Assembly: GCA_021736785.1 (NCBI GenBank)
Contig: JAIPFF010000043.1
Coordinates: forward strand, 1 to 47,591
Direction of reading: 5' to 3'
From: Thiohalocapsa sp.
GTDB lineage: Bacteria > Pseudomonadota > Gammaproteobacteria > Chromatiales > Chromatiaceae
DNA: 47,591 bases
The notes under the pieces are model-generated. The model saw only the letters and a program-made list of their open reading frames with translations. It did not search any database and had not been told where the DNA came from. This document shows positions 1 through 7,235 of this stretch, one piece after another (the stretch's first letter is position 1; the number at the start of each line of letters is the position of its first letter). The position numbers and the translations under genes are program-made.

Positions 1-40
1 CCCGACCGAGCGCAGCGAGCACGGGCATGGCCGCGGAGGG

Positions 41-560
41 ACCGCGGCGCGAGCGGTGGTAGCGGTTGATGCTGCCCCATCCGCCCACGCCGAGGCGCTG
101 CGAAGCAGGGCCTGTCCGACGCCGAGATCCCCGCCGACGCTCGCCGGCGGCATGGCGTGCCGGTGTTCAGGCGCGCGATGCTGCCGCCGTGCCGTTCTCT
201 CCGCCCACGCCGAGGCGCTGCGCAGCAGGGCCTGTCCCACGCCGACATCCGCACCGACGCTCGCCGGCCGCATGGCGTGCCGTTGTCCAGGCACGCGATG
301 CTGCCGCCGTGCCGTTCTCTCCGACCACGCCGAGGCGCTGCGCAGCAGGGCCGATCTTCCCGGCGTTCGGACAACGCCGACGCTTGCCGGCCGCATGGCG
401 TGCCGGTGTTCAGGCGCGCGATGCTGCCGCGGTACCGCCCTCTCCGCCCACGCCGAGGCGCTGCGCAGCAGGGCCGATCTTCCCGAGCGCTCGAACAACG
501 CCACCGGTGGCGGGCGGCAGGACGCGCCGCTGTTCAGGCGCGTGCTGCTGCCCGGGCGCC
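41..560. repeat. Tandem ~120-bp repeat array with conserved hairpins
   Basis: Four units start with the same block (CCGCCCACGCCGAGGCGCTG and variants) at 81, 201, 321 and 444, so the period is 120 to 123 bp. Each unit ends in a long stem-loop: arms at about 147-187, 267-307, 390-430 and 506-550. The left arm ends GCC and the right arm begins GGC around an 8-nt loop of type GNTGTTCA. Arms differ between units by paired changes, for example T-G or T-A against C-G, and G-C against A-T in the fourth unit. Every copy keeps the same internal G-G mismatch. A right-arm remnant at 69-76 suggests a fifth, older unit. Long open frames cross this region but look like GC-rich artefacts. I see no gene from 1 to 1147. 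Confidence 0.75.
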
Positions 561-966
561 GACCGCTCGGCCTGCGCTGCGGCGCCCGCGTTCCGGCGCC
601 GTCGCTCGCGGATGGAACGCGGTCGGTCGCCCCGGTGGCGGCAGCATCGCTCGGCCGGCGCCGTCGCGGGCAGTGTGGCGATGCCCTCACCGCCCGCGCC
701 GGCCCGGTCGTTCCGTCCGAATCCGGCTCAGCCAAGTCGAGACGTACCGATCATGAATCGGCGGCACAGCAGCAGCCTGAGCAGGAGCACGACGCGCAGC
801 AGCAGCGGAAAGCGGAACAGCAGCAGGAAGCAGTGCAGCAGGATGCACGGCAGCAGGCGCAGCAAGTAGCGCAAGGGCAGCAGGCGTCAGCGCAGGGGTC
901 GGTCGAGCAGCCGCAGCAGCCGGCCACGTCGCCGGTACCGGTCAAGCCGCCGACGCGAGCGGCAGC

Positions 967-1076
967 GCCGCGGCGCCGCGAAGCGGGGCCGCTCTTCGAG
1001 CACCGTCCGGACAACACCGTCGGTTGCGGGCAACATGGCGCGCCGCTGTTTGGCGCGCGATGTTGCCCCTGCGCCG
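967..1076. repeat. Dispersed copy of the hairpin repeat, copy E
   Basis: About 110 bp almost identical to 1727-1836 and clearly related to the 120-bp tandem units at 41-560. It contains a near-perfect stem: GGGCAACAT, G-G mismatch, GCGCGCC, a 7-nt loop, GGCGCGC, mismatch, ATGTTGCCC, at about 1027-1066. It lies on the 3' side of the small gene at 1148-1468. Confidence 0.75.
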
Positions 1077-1122
1077 ACGTCGCAAGCCCGCCTGGGCGGC
1101 CCGAGCGATCCGGTCGAGGTGT

Positions 1123-1139
1123 GCCCCCGGTTCGGGGGC
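1123..1139 (-). terminator. GC-rich hairpin after the 1148-1468 gene
   Basis: GCCCCCGGTTCGGGGGC forms a perfect stem with a short loop, 9 bp past the stop codon of the minus-strand gene. There is no clear T tract, so it could be a 3'-end protecting hairpin rather than a full intrinsic terminator. Confidence 0.45.
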
Positions 1140-1147
1140 AGCGACGG

Positions 1148-1468
1148 TCAGGCGCCGAGGCAGTTCAGCGCGGAGCGAAGGGCGAGCGGCACCGGGACGT
1201 TGGCGCCGTCGACGTCTTCGCCCTGCTCCAGACGCAGGCGATCGCGCGCGAGTGCGACCCAGTCGAGCGCGGCCGCCGGGGACAAGGCGCCGGCTTGCGC
1301 CGCGTCGGATCTGTGCTCCATTTGCGCGGCGAGCCATTCCGGGCGATCAGGCAGTGGATCGGGCTCGCCGAGGTTGTCGAGCGCCGCCAGGGCGTCGGCG
1401 GGCTTGCCGGCCTCGTACAGCTCCAGCGCGCGGGAAATGGCAACAATCGATCGGGCTACGGATGTCAT
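1148..1468 (-). CDS. Small hypothetical island protein, 106 aa
   Basis: The start is the ATG at 1468 because GGAGG lies five bases upstream. An in-frame start at 1522 has no such site and would run through the conserved leader. The protein is acidic, soluble and helical: an N-terminal helix with AISRALELYEAGKPADALAALDNL, reminiscent of one TPR-like hairpin, then a second helical stretch. It has no signal peptide, cysteines or catalytic motif that I recognise. It sits between a structured leader (1487-1640) and a hairpin repeat, the same arrangement as the gene at 1911-2090. Function unknown. The upstream ribosome site and sensible composition make it a likely real gene. Confidence 0.6.
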   Translation of the reverse strand: MTSVARSIVAISRALELYEAGKPADALAALDNLGEPDPLPDRPEWLAAQMEHRSDAAQAGALSPAAALDWVALARDRLRLEQGEDVDGANVPVPLALRSALNCLGA

Positions 1469-1486
1469 CGAAACCTCCAGTGCATC

Positions 1487-1640
1487 GCAGAGCGGCCGAT
1501 CCGCCCTGTTGCCGTTCGACATCGCGCGGGGCCCGGCCGGGTCCGGGTGGAGCGGCCCCGGTGCCCGTTCGAGCGCAGCGAGTTACGGGCACCAAGGCCG
1601 TCTACCTTGACGCGGCCGGGTGCGCGATACGCTGGGAGAA
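1487..1640 (-). promoter_or_regulatory. Structured leader of the 1148-1468 gene (leader 1)
   Basis: Upstream of the start codon on the minus strand. The proximal end (1487-1513) matches the ends of two other leaders at 2109-2136 and 2948-2974 over about 24 bases (GAGCGGCC..TCCGCCC on the plus strand). The distal end (about 1613-1640) matches 3084-3115. Between them is a perfect 9-bp inverted repeat, GGTGCCCGT (1560-1568) with ACGGGCACC (1585-1593). Conserved ends around a variable hairpin suggest a promoter plus a structured 5' UTR. Function is inferred. Confidence 0.5.
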
Positions 1641-1726
1641 ACAGGGCCGAGCGGATTCATCGGGTCCGGCGATGCGCCGATTGTGCCACGGATCGGCGCC
1701 GACGACCGACGCGAGAGGCAGCGGCG

Positions 1727-1836
1727 CGGCGCCGCGAAGCGGGGCCGCTCTTCGAGCACCGTCCGGACAACGCCGTCGGTCGCGGGCAACATGGCGCGCC
1801 GTTGTTTGGCGCGCGATGTTGCCCCTGCGCCCACCT
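1727..1836. repeat. Dispersed copy of the hairpin repeat, copy F
   Basis: Nearly identical to 967-1076. The stem at about 1787-1827 is GGGCAACAT, mismatch, GCGCGCC, loop GTTGTTT, GGCGCGC, mismatch, ATGTTGCCC. It sits 3' of the gene at 1911-2090, as copy E sits 3' of the gene at 1148-1468. Confidence 0.75.
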
Positions 1837-1910
1837 CTCAAGCCCGGTCGCCGCCGACCGCGCATGCCGCCGGTGCTGGCGGCGATCGGCGCATCCCTGC
1901 GCCGGCGGCT

Positions 1911-2090
1911 TCAGTAGCCGATTGCCGCGACGAGCTCTTCCATGTCGCGGCTGTCGTCGTCTTCGATGACCGGTGCCGGCCAGGGATCCGCGCCCTCCAG
2001 CCGATCCTGCAGCGCCAGTGCTTCGTCCAGCGGCATCCAATCGCCGAGGGCTTCGCCGGTGATTTCGTTGATGACCCGGTACTTGCTCAT
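1911..2090 (-). CDS. Small acidic hypothetical protein, 59 aa
   Basis: The ATG at 2090 is preceded by AAGGAGAT at good spacing. The protein starts MSKYRVINEITGEAL, has two short helical or strand stretches, and ends in an acidic tail with DDD and EEL. It has no membrane segment, cysteine or recognisable domain. Proteins of this size are typical cargo on integrative elements. The gene is flanked by leader 2 on its 5' side and hairpin copy F on its 3' side. The strong ribosome site and codon bias support a real gene. Function unknown. Confidence 0.6.
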   Translation of the reverse strand: MSKYRVINEITGEALGDWMPLDEALALQDRLEGADPWPAPVIEDDDSRDMEELVAAIGY

Positions 2091-2108
2091 TGGGATCTCC
2101 TTCCTCTG

Positions 2109-2306
2109 CCGGGACGGCCCATCCGCCCCGTCGCCCTCTTTCCACCGGGCGAGGCTCCGCGGGCTCAAGGGAGGGGCCCCGTCCGTTTGTCGGCTCGCAC
2201 TGGCTCGGTCGGCGGCGGTCGGGCGGCAGGGTCTCGCGCGAGCCGACAAGCGGATGGGGAGGTGCCCTTGAACCCGTGGAGTGCCCGGTAGACTTTCAGG
2301 GCAACG
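2109..2306 (-). promoter_or_regulatory. Structured leader of the 1911-2090 gene (leader 2)
   Basis: The proximal end at 2109-2136 matches leaders 1 and 3. Inside is a 17-bp inverted repeat: TCCGTTTGTCGGCTCGC (2182-2198) pairs with GCGAGCCGACAAGCGGA (2238-2254) with one G-T wobble and a 39-nt loop. The distal end (about 2280-2306) is weakly similar to the distal box of the other leaders. It is probably an untranslated structured leader or a small mobile element. Confidence 0.5.
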
Positions 2307-2400
2307 GGGAGGTGGGCTTACGTTGGCCGTCTGCGCCGAGCCGTCATACCGCGCCGGTGTTGCTGCGCCCGCAGGGCGCAGCGGGCGCAAAGGGCGAAGC

Positions 2401-2414
2401 GGGGCCGAAGCCCC
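2401..2414 (-). terminator. Hairpin after the 2420-2608 gene
   Basis: GGGGC, loop CGAA, GCCCC, directly past the stop codon of the minus-strand gene. It has no T tract. It is a plausible weak terminator or 3' stabiliser. Confidence 0.4.
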
Positions 2415-2419
2415 GGCGG

Positions 2420-2608
2420 TCAGTCGTTGTCGGGGCGGCAATCGGGGCAGCCTTCGAAGGTGTCCTCGATGAGCGCGCCGCAGTCGTTGCAGAACCACTC
2501 GGTATCGGCGAAGGCCTCGCCGCGGTCGGCGGGGTCGATCAGGTAGCGGGTCATGCGCTTGGTGGATTCCAGGAAGAACGGCTCGGCGGTGAGGTCGTCG
2601 ATGTTCAT
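2420..2608 (-). CDS. Small zinc-ribbon-like protein, 62 aa
   Basis: Reads MNIDDLTAEPFFLES and ends with CNDCG (about residues 40-44) and CPDC (about 54-57). These two CxxC pairs about 12 residues apart make a likely zinc ribbon. The ribosome site (GAGGCGA) is modest. The upstream gene at 2655-2927 stops only 46 bp before it, so the two are probably co-transcribed. A GC hairpin (2628-2647) lies in the gap. Small zinc-ribbon proteins are common unassigned cargo of integrative elements. The target (DNA, RNA or protein) cannot be told from sequence. Confidence 0.65.
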   Translation of the reverse strand: MNIDDLTAEPFFLESTKRMTRYLIDPADRGEAFADTEWFCNDCGALIEDTFEGCPDCRPDND

Positions 2609-2654
2609 GATGTCGCCTCGGGCGTCGGGCGGGGCGCGGCGGCCCCGCGGTGGA

Positions 2655-2927
2655 TCAGTACTCTTCGGGCCGCAGGATCGTCGTCGCCGAGCGATCGGCT
2701 TCGGTGATCACCCACAGGCGCCCGCGGGGCAGATCGTAGGCGCTGAGCAGGCGCCCGCCGTCGACCAGGGCCTGCTCGTTGGCGGCCAGGTCGTCGGCAT
2801 CGAGATCGCCCCAGTCGCAGAGGGCGTGGCGCAGGAGCAGGGTCATCGCCTGCACGCCGTTGTCGAGCAGGATTTCAAGCGCGGCGGGCGTGGCGACGCA
2901 GCAGCCGAGACGAAACAGTCGATTCAT
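2655..2927 (-). CDS. Conserved integrative-element protein, 90 aa
   Basis: The ATG at 2927 has GAGGTG upstream. The protein starts MNRLFRLG and contains the pattern ATPAALE, HALCDWGDLDADDLAANEQAL, GRLLSAYDLP and WVITEADRSATTIL, ending PEEY. I recognise this layout as a widespread small protein of unknown function carried by plasmids and integrative conjugative elements, often labelled plasmid-related. The DWGDL..DxxxN core and VITEADRS stretch are the usual conserved parts. It has no signal peptide or membrane segment. It heads a probable two-gene unit with the zinc-ribbon gene and is preceded by structured leader 3. Its presence supports a mobile-element origin. Confidence 0.8.
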   Translation of the reverse strand: MNRLFRLGCCVATPAALEILLDNGVQAMTLLLRHALCDWGDLDADDLAANEQALVDGGRLLSAYDLPRGRLWVITEADRSATTILRPEEY

Positions 2928-2947
2928 GGTGCACCTCGTGTGCGGTT

Positions 2948-3120
2948 GCGCAGAGCGGCCCGTCCGCCCCGCTGTCCTCCATCCGCGCGTGGGTCCCGGA
3001 CCGGTCCAGGTGGAGGACGCCCGTCGGCGCTCGGCCCCGTGGTGTGGGGCCTTAGCGCCGCGTGGCGGCACGACCTGGAGGGGGCCGGGTGCGCGCTACG
3101 CTGGGAGGACACAGGGCGGA
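2948..3120 (-). promoter_or_regulatory. Structured leader of the 2655-2927 gene (leader 3)
   Basis: The proximal end (2948-2974) and distal end (about 3084-3115) match leader 1. Between them is a two-part stem: an outer CCAGGT (3006-3011) with ACCTGG near 3073-3078, and an inner GGCGCT/GGCCCC (3026-3038) with GGGGCC/AGCGCC (3046-3059) around a 7-nt loop. The conserved ends and changed core are the basis for calling it a leader family. Confidence 0.5.
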
Positions 3121-3875
3121 GGGCAGTCGCGCCGGGAGCGCGACACCGCCGCGGCGCGGGCAGGGAGCCCGGCGCCGCGCTGCCGAGCCCACGTTGTCGC
3201 GGGTCGGTCGGCAGGCAGGCGCCGGGCGCGGCAGCCGTGCGCGGCAGCATCGCGCAGGCGGCGCCGTCGCGAGTGTCGTGCGGTCGGCGTGCGATCGGCG
3301 GAGGCGTGGTCAGCCCGTCGGGGCCAGCGCGTGCGGCAGGTCGGGCAGCGTCACGGCAGCAGCAAGAACAGCAGCAGCAGGATGCACGGCAGCAGGCAGC
3401 TCGGTCGGCGGTGTCGGTGGCGGGAGGAGTGCCGGCGGTCGGGCGGTCGTGGTCAGCGCCGCCGGGTTGCTCGGGTGCGGCGCGTCAGGCGGGGCAGCGG
3501 CGGGCGATCAGGTCGAGGGCGGCGGTGCCGGACGCGTCGAGGCGACGGTCGAGGGCCGCGTCACGGTAGCAGCGGCGCCAGCCGCTGCCGCCGGCGCGCG
3601 CAGCGCGCGCTCCCGCCCCCCTTGAGGGGGGTTGGGGGGTGATGAGCATCGGTCGTGGCCTGGCGCACCCCTTGCCGGGCCTTTGCTGGCGGCAACAACC
3701 TGCGATCAACCGGCGCCGCGAGCAGAGGACCGTGTTGCAAGGGGTGTGACAGGGCACGCTCCAAGCGCCGAGGGTCGGTCCCTGGCACGGAGCGCAGTGC
3801 CGGAGCGCCGCACCGGCGAGCGCGTCGTTTGCGCTGGCCGGTGCGAGTGCGGAGGCGCGCGCGGGGTTGCGGACT
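3121..3875. other. Gene-free GC-rich stretch
   Basis: I find no supportable gene in these 755 bases. The stretch holds a CAG/CTG-rich low-complexity tract (3357-3400) shared in part with 770-860, and a perfect hairpin CCCCCC, TTGA, GGGGGG near 3617-3632. Long open frames here have no ribosome sites, no familiar composition and overlap each other on both strands. Confidence 0.6.
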
Positions 3876-4730
3876 CTACGGGCACTCCGGCGGTTCGATC
3901 GCCACACCTGGCGGGAGCCGGCCGCAGCAGGCTTGCACCGCACGCTCCAAGGCATCGCGGTATCGCTCTTGCGCCTCCGCAATTCGCTCGTCGATCGCAT
4001 CGAGAGCGCGCTCCGCCCGTTCGGCTTCCTGTGTGTGATAAGCGGCCAGTGATCCTGTCACGAGCGCAGCCAAGAGCAATGCTACTGCGACGATGGCCAG
4101 TATGAGGTTGAACGGCCACGGCGCGTTCGCCGAGATGATCGCGACGACAAAGAATGCCAGCGCCAGCACTGCAGTCGCCGCATTGTAGGCAGTCATTTGG
4201 GTCTGATGATCGAGCATATCGGCACGAATCGCTGTTCGTTCTTCGCAAAGGTCTTCGATCTCGGCGATGATGCCCGCCAAGCCGGCGCTGCCGTGCGCGC
4301 ACGGGCTATCGCCGTCCTCCCACGTCGTGGAGGGCTCGGAGCAAGGGTTCTCTTCGGGATCAACGGGCAGGATCGCCCGAATGTCGAATGGCTCATGGCT
4401 CGTGAAGGAAGCCGGATCGTCGGCATCGCCCGGACCTTCAGCGCCGCATTCGGCGGAATGCGCTACAACCGGGAAACGCTCCAACGGTACCGAGATCACG
4501 TCGGTCGTGTACAGGGGCGGACACTCCAGCGCTCCGGCCGCGAGCGAAGCGCCGAGATTGTCGTCCACTCGATAGCGAGCGAGCCCGGCGCCTGTTTCGT
4601 CGACGAAAGTGACACGAATGTCCGCGGAGCCCTCGCCGCGGGCCACTTCGTGGAAGACGATTGCGCCCCAGACCGATGCCGATAGGAAAGAAAGGACGAC
4701 GCCGGCAACCAGAACAAGCGACTTCTTCAC
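3876..4730 (-). CDS. Secreted or membrane protein of unknown function, 284 aa
   Basis: The start is a GTG at 4730 with GGGAGGA four bases upstream. Residues 1-22 form a signal peptide or first membrane segment (KKSLVLVAGVVLSFLSASVWG). Residues about 25-165 are likely periplasmic, with several cysteines and an acidic stretch. Two adjacent hydrophobic helices follow at about 190-235. A charged helix (about 240-270, AERAERALDAIDERIAEAQ) is coiled-coil-like, and the tail has a CC pair. The closest functional guess is an envelope sensor or anchor, but no family is recognised. It is separated from its neighbours by long gaps on both sides, so it is probably monocistronic. Confidence 0.6.
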   Translation of the reverse strand: MKKSLVLVAGVVLSFLSASVWGAIVFHEVARGEGSADIRVTFVDETGAGLARYRVDDNLGASLAAGALECPPLYTTDVISVPLERFPVVAHSAECGAEGPGDADDPASFTSHEPFDIRAILPVDPEENPCSEPSTTWEDGDSPCAHGSAGLAGIIAEIEDLCEERTAIRADMLDHQTQMTAYNAATAVLALAFFVVAIISANAPWPFNLILAIVAVALLLAALVTGSLAAYHTQEAERAERALDAIDERIAEAQERYRDALERAVQACCGRLPPGVAIEPPECP

Positions 4731-4963
4731 AGCTTCCTCCCGAGTACTGCAAGGGAGTGCCCTGGTGGTGTGCCGTTTTCGGCTGTTCAGCCCCTAGCGA
4801 ATCGGTCACGCCGAACGGAGCACTCGTCCATGAAAGGTGCGCATCGATTCGACAGCACACCGCACATTCCCGGCTGTGGTCCGAGCGAATGTTCTCGGTA
4901 TTTGAGTAACAGGATAGCGGCTGCAGACGCAGATGGTGCGCGTCCCGCGGATCTCGCTTGCGC

Positions 4964-5470
4964 TCAGCGCGATCCCGAGAGCGCATCCACCCGGTCGCGG
5001 TAAAGATCGCGGCGTTCTTCGCGGATCTCGTCGAGCTTGCGGTAGGTCCAGTCGCGGCGGCTATCGGTCACGTTCTTGCGCAGGATGTCGCGCATCGACT
5101 CCTCGCGGCTGTCGAGCTGCTCGAGCCGGCGATCGATCTTCTGCAGGTCGGCGCGGACGGCTTCGGGGGCGCGCATCGGGGTGCGTGCGACTCCCGTCGA
5201 GCGCGGCGGCTCGCGGTAACGCAGCGCATCCATCCGGCGGGTCTGCTCGATGACGGAGTTGCGGGTCCCGCGCGGGTCCGGCGAGGTGAAGTTGCGCTGC
5301 CCCTCGGCCTTGTAGCCGGGCACAAACTCGCGGCGCGTGTGCTCGGGGCAGGCCACGTCGGAGAAGTAGATCTTCCCGTCCTCGTCGACGCACTTGAGGA
5401 TACCGGCGGTCGAATGGACTGCGGCAATCATGCAGAGCGCGGCGGTCAGAATGGGGATATGGGGTGTCAT
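4964..5470 (-). CDS. DUF4124-type periplasmic protein, 168 aa
   Basis: The ATG at 5470 follows AGGAGG at six bases. A signal peptide (about 1-22, LTAALCMIAAVHSTAG) is followed by CVDEDGKIYFSDVACPE, the short DUF4124 signature of an aromatic and acidic strand followed by a proline-cysteine. The C-terminal 80 residues are a charged helix (DLQKIDRRLEQLDSREESM), probably coiled-coil. DUF4124 proteins are common in gammaproteobacteria, exported, and of unknown role. There is about 70 bp to the next gene upstream (5542-5898), so they could share a transcript. Confidence 0.75.
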   Translation of the reverse strand: MTPHIPILTAALCMIAAVHSTAGILKCVDEDGKIYFSDVACPEHTRREFVPGYKAEGQRNFTSPDPRGTRNSVIEQTRRMDALRYREPPRSTGVARTPMRAPEAVRADLQKIDRRLEQLDSREESMRDILRKNVTDSRRDWTYRKLDEIREERRDLYRDRVDALSGSR

Positions 5471-5541
5471 GAAAGGCCTCCTTGTCGATGTGCGCATCCG
5501 GCCGGCGGAGGCCGGCACGAACGCGGCGACTGTCGGTCGCG

Positions 5542-5898
5542 TCACTGCGCCTCGTACCACCCGCAGCGGTTGACCCGCTGCAGGCAGTCGATGAGCTCTC
5601 GCCGATCGCCGAGCCGGCGGTAGATCGCGTCCCACAGTGCTTCGGTGGGCCGGGCGCCCGGACATTTCGCCCCCCAGTCGGCCCAGGCGGCGCCGAAGCC
5701 GCCGAGCCAGATACGCTGCGCGTGCGCGTCGTCGAGCGGCGGGAAGAATCGCGGGTCGGTGGTGTCGGTGCGGAAAACCGCTTCTCCGGCTTCGAACCAG
5801 TCGAGACCGGGCATCGCTTCGCCAAAGCCGCAGTAGGCCATCTGCGGTACCTCGGGCAGGTTGTCGTCCGGGCGAGGATACGTCGTGTGGATTGCCAT
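5542..5898 (-). CDS. Hypothetical protein, 118 aa
   Basis: ATG at 5898. It is a soluble, tryptophan-rich protein with the stretches FPPLDDAHAQRIWLGGFGAAW and ALWDAIYRRLGDRRELIDCL. It has no export signal. The WxGGFGAAWxDW pattern suggests a compact domain, but I cannot assign a family. It lies downstream of the regulator gene (80 bp gap) and upstream of the DUF4124 gene on the same strand. It is likely an accessory island gene. Function unknown. Confidence 0.55.
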   Translation of the reverse strand: MAIHTTYPRPDDNLPEVPQMAYCGFGEAMPGLDWFEAGEAVFRTDTTDPRFFPPLDDAHAQRIWLGGFGAAWADWGAKCPGARPTEALWDAIYRRLGDRRELIDCLQRVNRCGWYEAQ

Positions 5899-5978
5899 TC
5901 GGTGACCGGGTAGTGACGTGGTTGAAAGGCCGGCGGGGCTGTGGAATGCCCCGGCCGGCGGAACCGAGAGCGGACGGG

Positions 5979-6650
5979 TCAGGCGCCGGCCATGCGAATC
6001 GAGGTGATCGTCGGGCCCTCGCCGTCGCCGGCCTGCTCGATGCGGCATTGCGGGCAGGGGTGGTCGGCCGCGGCGAGGATGTCGCTCGGCTTGCGGACGA
6101 AGCGCATCCCGTGATCGCTGCATTCGAACTCCGCCGGTCGCCCGATCGACTCCCAGGTGTCGACGCGCAGCCGGATCGATGGCCAGCAAGCGGCGATGCG
6201 CCGTTGGATGCCGCGGGCCTCGATGAGGTGGCGCAGTTCTCGATACTCGGCCTCGATCTGCTCCGGGCTCGTTTGCGCGCCGCCGTGCTCCAAGGCGCTG
6301 TCTTCGGCGGCGATCAGCTGCGCGAGCTGCAGCAGGCGTGTGCGGCCGCGGTGGCTCAGCACTTGGTAGCGCAGCATCAACGCCCTGCCCTCGTCGTCGG
6401 GCTCCAGGTCGTCTTCGACGCACAGCAAGTGTGCGGCGGATACCTTGCCGAGCGCCGCGGCGAGGATGCGCGCGGATTCTATCGGCATGCGGCGAATGCC
6501 CTGTTCGTAGTTGCTGATCCGGGATTTGGTCAAGCGACCGCCGGTCAGGCGCGCGAGCCCGGCGAGGCTGAGGCTGCGACCGCTGCGCGCCGCGCGGAGG
6601 CGGTCTCCGATCTGCCGGCTCAGAAGGTTGGCTGCTGTGTGCTCGGTCAT
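5979..6650 (-). CDS. Cro/C1 (XRE) family regulator with C-terminal zinc-ribbon-like end, 223 aa
   Basis: The ATG at 6650 has AAAGGG 12 bases upstream. A longer frame exists but would read through the promoter. Residues about 12-75 form the helix-turn-helix: IGDRLRAARSGRSLSLAGLARL, then TKSRISNYEQGIRRMP as the recognition part, followed by ARILAAALGKVSAAHLL, which is classic for Cro/C1. The remaining 150 residues are charged helices. Near the end there is FECSDHGM and, about 30 residues later, CPQC, which could bind a metal. It is divergent from the zinc-ribbon gene at 6759, with a palindrome over its own -10 box, so autorepression is likely. It may also control the neighbouring genes. Confidence 0.8.
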   Translation of the reverse strand: MTEHTAANLLSRQIGDRLRAARSGRSLSLAGLARLTGGRLTKSRISNYEQGIRRMPIESARILAAALGKVSAAHLLCVEDDLEPDDEGRALMLRYQVLSHRGRTRLLQLAQLIAAEDSALEHGGAQTSPEQIEAEYRELRHLIEARGIQRRIAACWPSIRLRVDTWESIGRPAEFECSDHGMRFVRKPSDILAAADHPCPQCRIEQAGDGEGPTITSIRMAGA

Positions 6651-6675
6651 CGTGATATACCCTTTATGTGTGCAT

Positions 6676-6709
6676 GTGTATCGTACACGAAGGATTACAT
6701 TTTGAGTCA
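6676..6709 (-). promoter_or_regulatory. Promoter and operator of the XRE gene
   Basis: On the minus strand a -35-like TGACTC (6704-6709) is followed after 18 bases by TACGAT (6680-6685). The -10 box lies inside the palindrome GTGTATCGTACAC (6676-6688). An operator buried in the -10 box is what a self-repressing XRE regulator would need. It is in the 108-bp divergent gap, so it could control both genes. Confidence 0.55.
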
Positions 6710-6758
6710 CCGTGTCCGACAGAATGTTGTCGACAGCCGCCGAATCGGGGAATTCCCT

Positions 6759-7022
6759 ATGCCCGTTGCCGTTGACAACAGACCGGACGAGTTTCCGCCG
6801 CAGAGGTTCAGCCTGGTCGGGTTCTGCGATTGCTGCGGACACTCGGGCGCGATCGACCGCTCGCTGATCCCGGCCGGCGTCAGCGTGCAGGCGTTACCGG
6901 GGCGGTTGCGTTGCTCTCGGTGCGGGGCGCGGGAGACGTCGATGCGGATCGTCTACACCGGGGCCGGCGGGTTTCGGCATTCGGGGGCGACGGTGGTTGC
7001 GGGTCTGGGGGATGGGGGTTGA
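6759..7022 (+). CDS. Small zinc-ribbon protein, 87 aa
   Basis: This is one of the few plus-strand genes. It starts at the ATG at 6759. It contains GFCDCCGHSGAIDR (about residues 21-34) and LRCSRCGARE (about 50-59), two Cys pairs suited to one zinc ribbon, then MRIVYTGAGGFRH. Similar short proteins with a CGHSAPLDR-like block and an RIVY end are common, unassigned cargo of mobile elements. It is divergent from the XRE gene, and the ribosome site is weak. The GC-rich end runs into the 8-bp repeat region just past the stop. Confidence 0.65.
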   Translation: MPVAVDNRPDEFPPQRFSLVGFCDCCGHSGAIDRSLIPAGVSVQALPGRLRCSRCGARETSMRIVYTGAGGFRHSGATVVAGLGDGG

Positions 7023-7062
7023 TGCGGCGGGATGGGTCGGTGCGGGATGGGTGTCGGTGCCG

Positions 7063-7160
7063 GGTCGGTGGATCGGTCGGTGGATCGGTGGATCGGTGGA
7101 TCGGTGGATCGGTGGGTCGGTGGGTCGGTGGATCGGTGGGTCGGTGGATCGGTGGGTCGG
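7063..7160. repeat. 8-bp tandem repeat, unit GRTCGGTG
   Basis: About 12 copies of GGTCGGTG or GATCGGTG with one slipped unit near 7076. It lies between the convergent 3' ends of the zinc-ribbon gene and the gene at 7236-7916. Because the unit is 8 bp, copy-number change would shift any frame crossing it. No gene needs to cross it. The remaining bases of the 7023-7235 gap show nothing else. Confidence 0.85.
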
Positions 7161-7235
7161 AATCGGAACGGAAACCGGAATGGTTCGTGTGTGGTTATTT
7201 TTTGTTGGTGGAATACCTGTAGGTGAGGGATTTTG

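Noticed and set aside
751-1017. Cysteine-rich minus-strand frame and a leucine-rich alternative frame over the CAG-rich tract; a similar LLPCILL string occurs near 3354-3392.
   Set aside because: They come from repeated GCA/CTG codon units. The second copy has no start codon, and neither has a ribosome site.
967-1836. Integron attC sites as an explanation for hairpins next to small genes.
   Set aside because: The stem ends are GGGCAAC and GTTGCCC and do not fit the RYYYAAC/GTTRRRY core, and tandem copies occur with no gene between them.
56-1969. Very long overlapping open frames on both strands in the first 2 kb, up to 637 codons.
   Set aside because: They run through tandem repeats and small-gene leaders, have no ribosome sites, and show the Arg-Ala-Gly-rich composition that GC-rich non-coding DNA gives in all frames.
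3617-3632. Perfect C6-TTGA-G6 hairpin as an intrinsic terminator.
   Set aside because: It is not followed by a T tract on either strand and does not lie at the end of an identified gene.
3485-4302. Arg- and Ala-rich minus-strand frames ending near 3485 and 3706 that overlap the envelope protein gene.
   Set aside because: They are frame shadows of the 284-residue protein and of GC-rich gap sequence, without start sites or recognisable domains.
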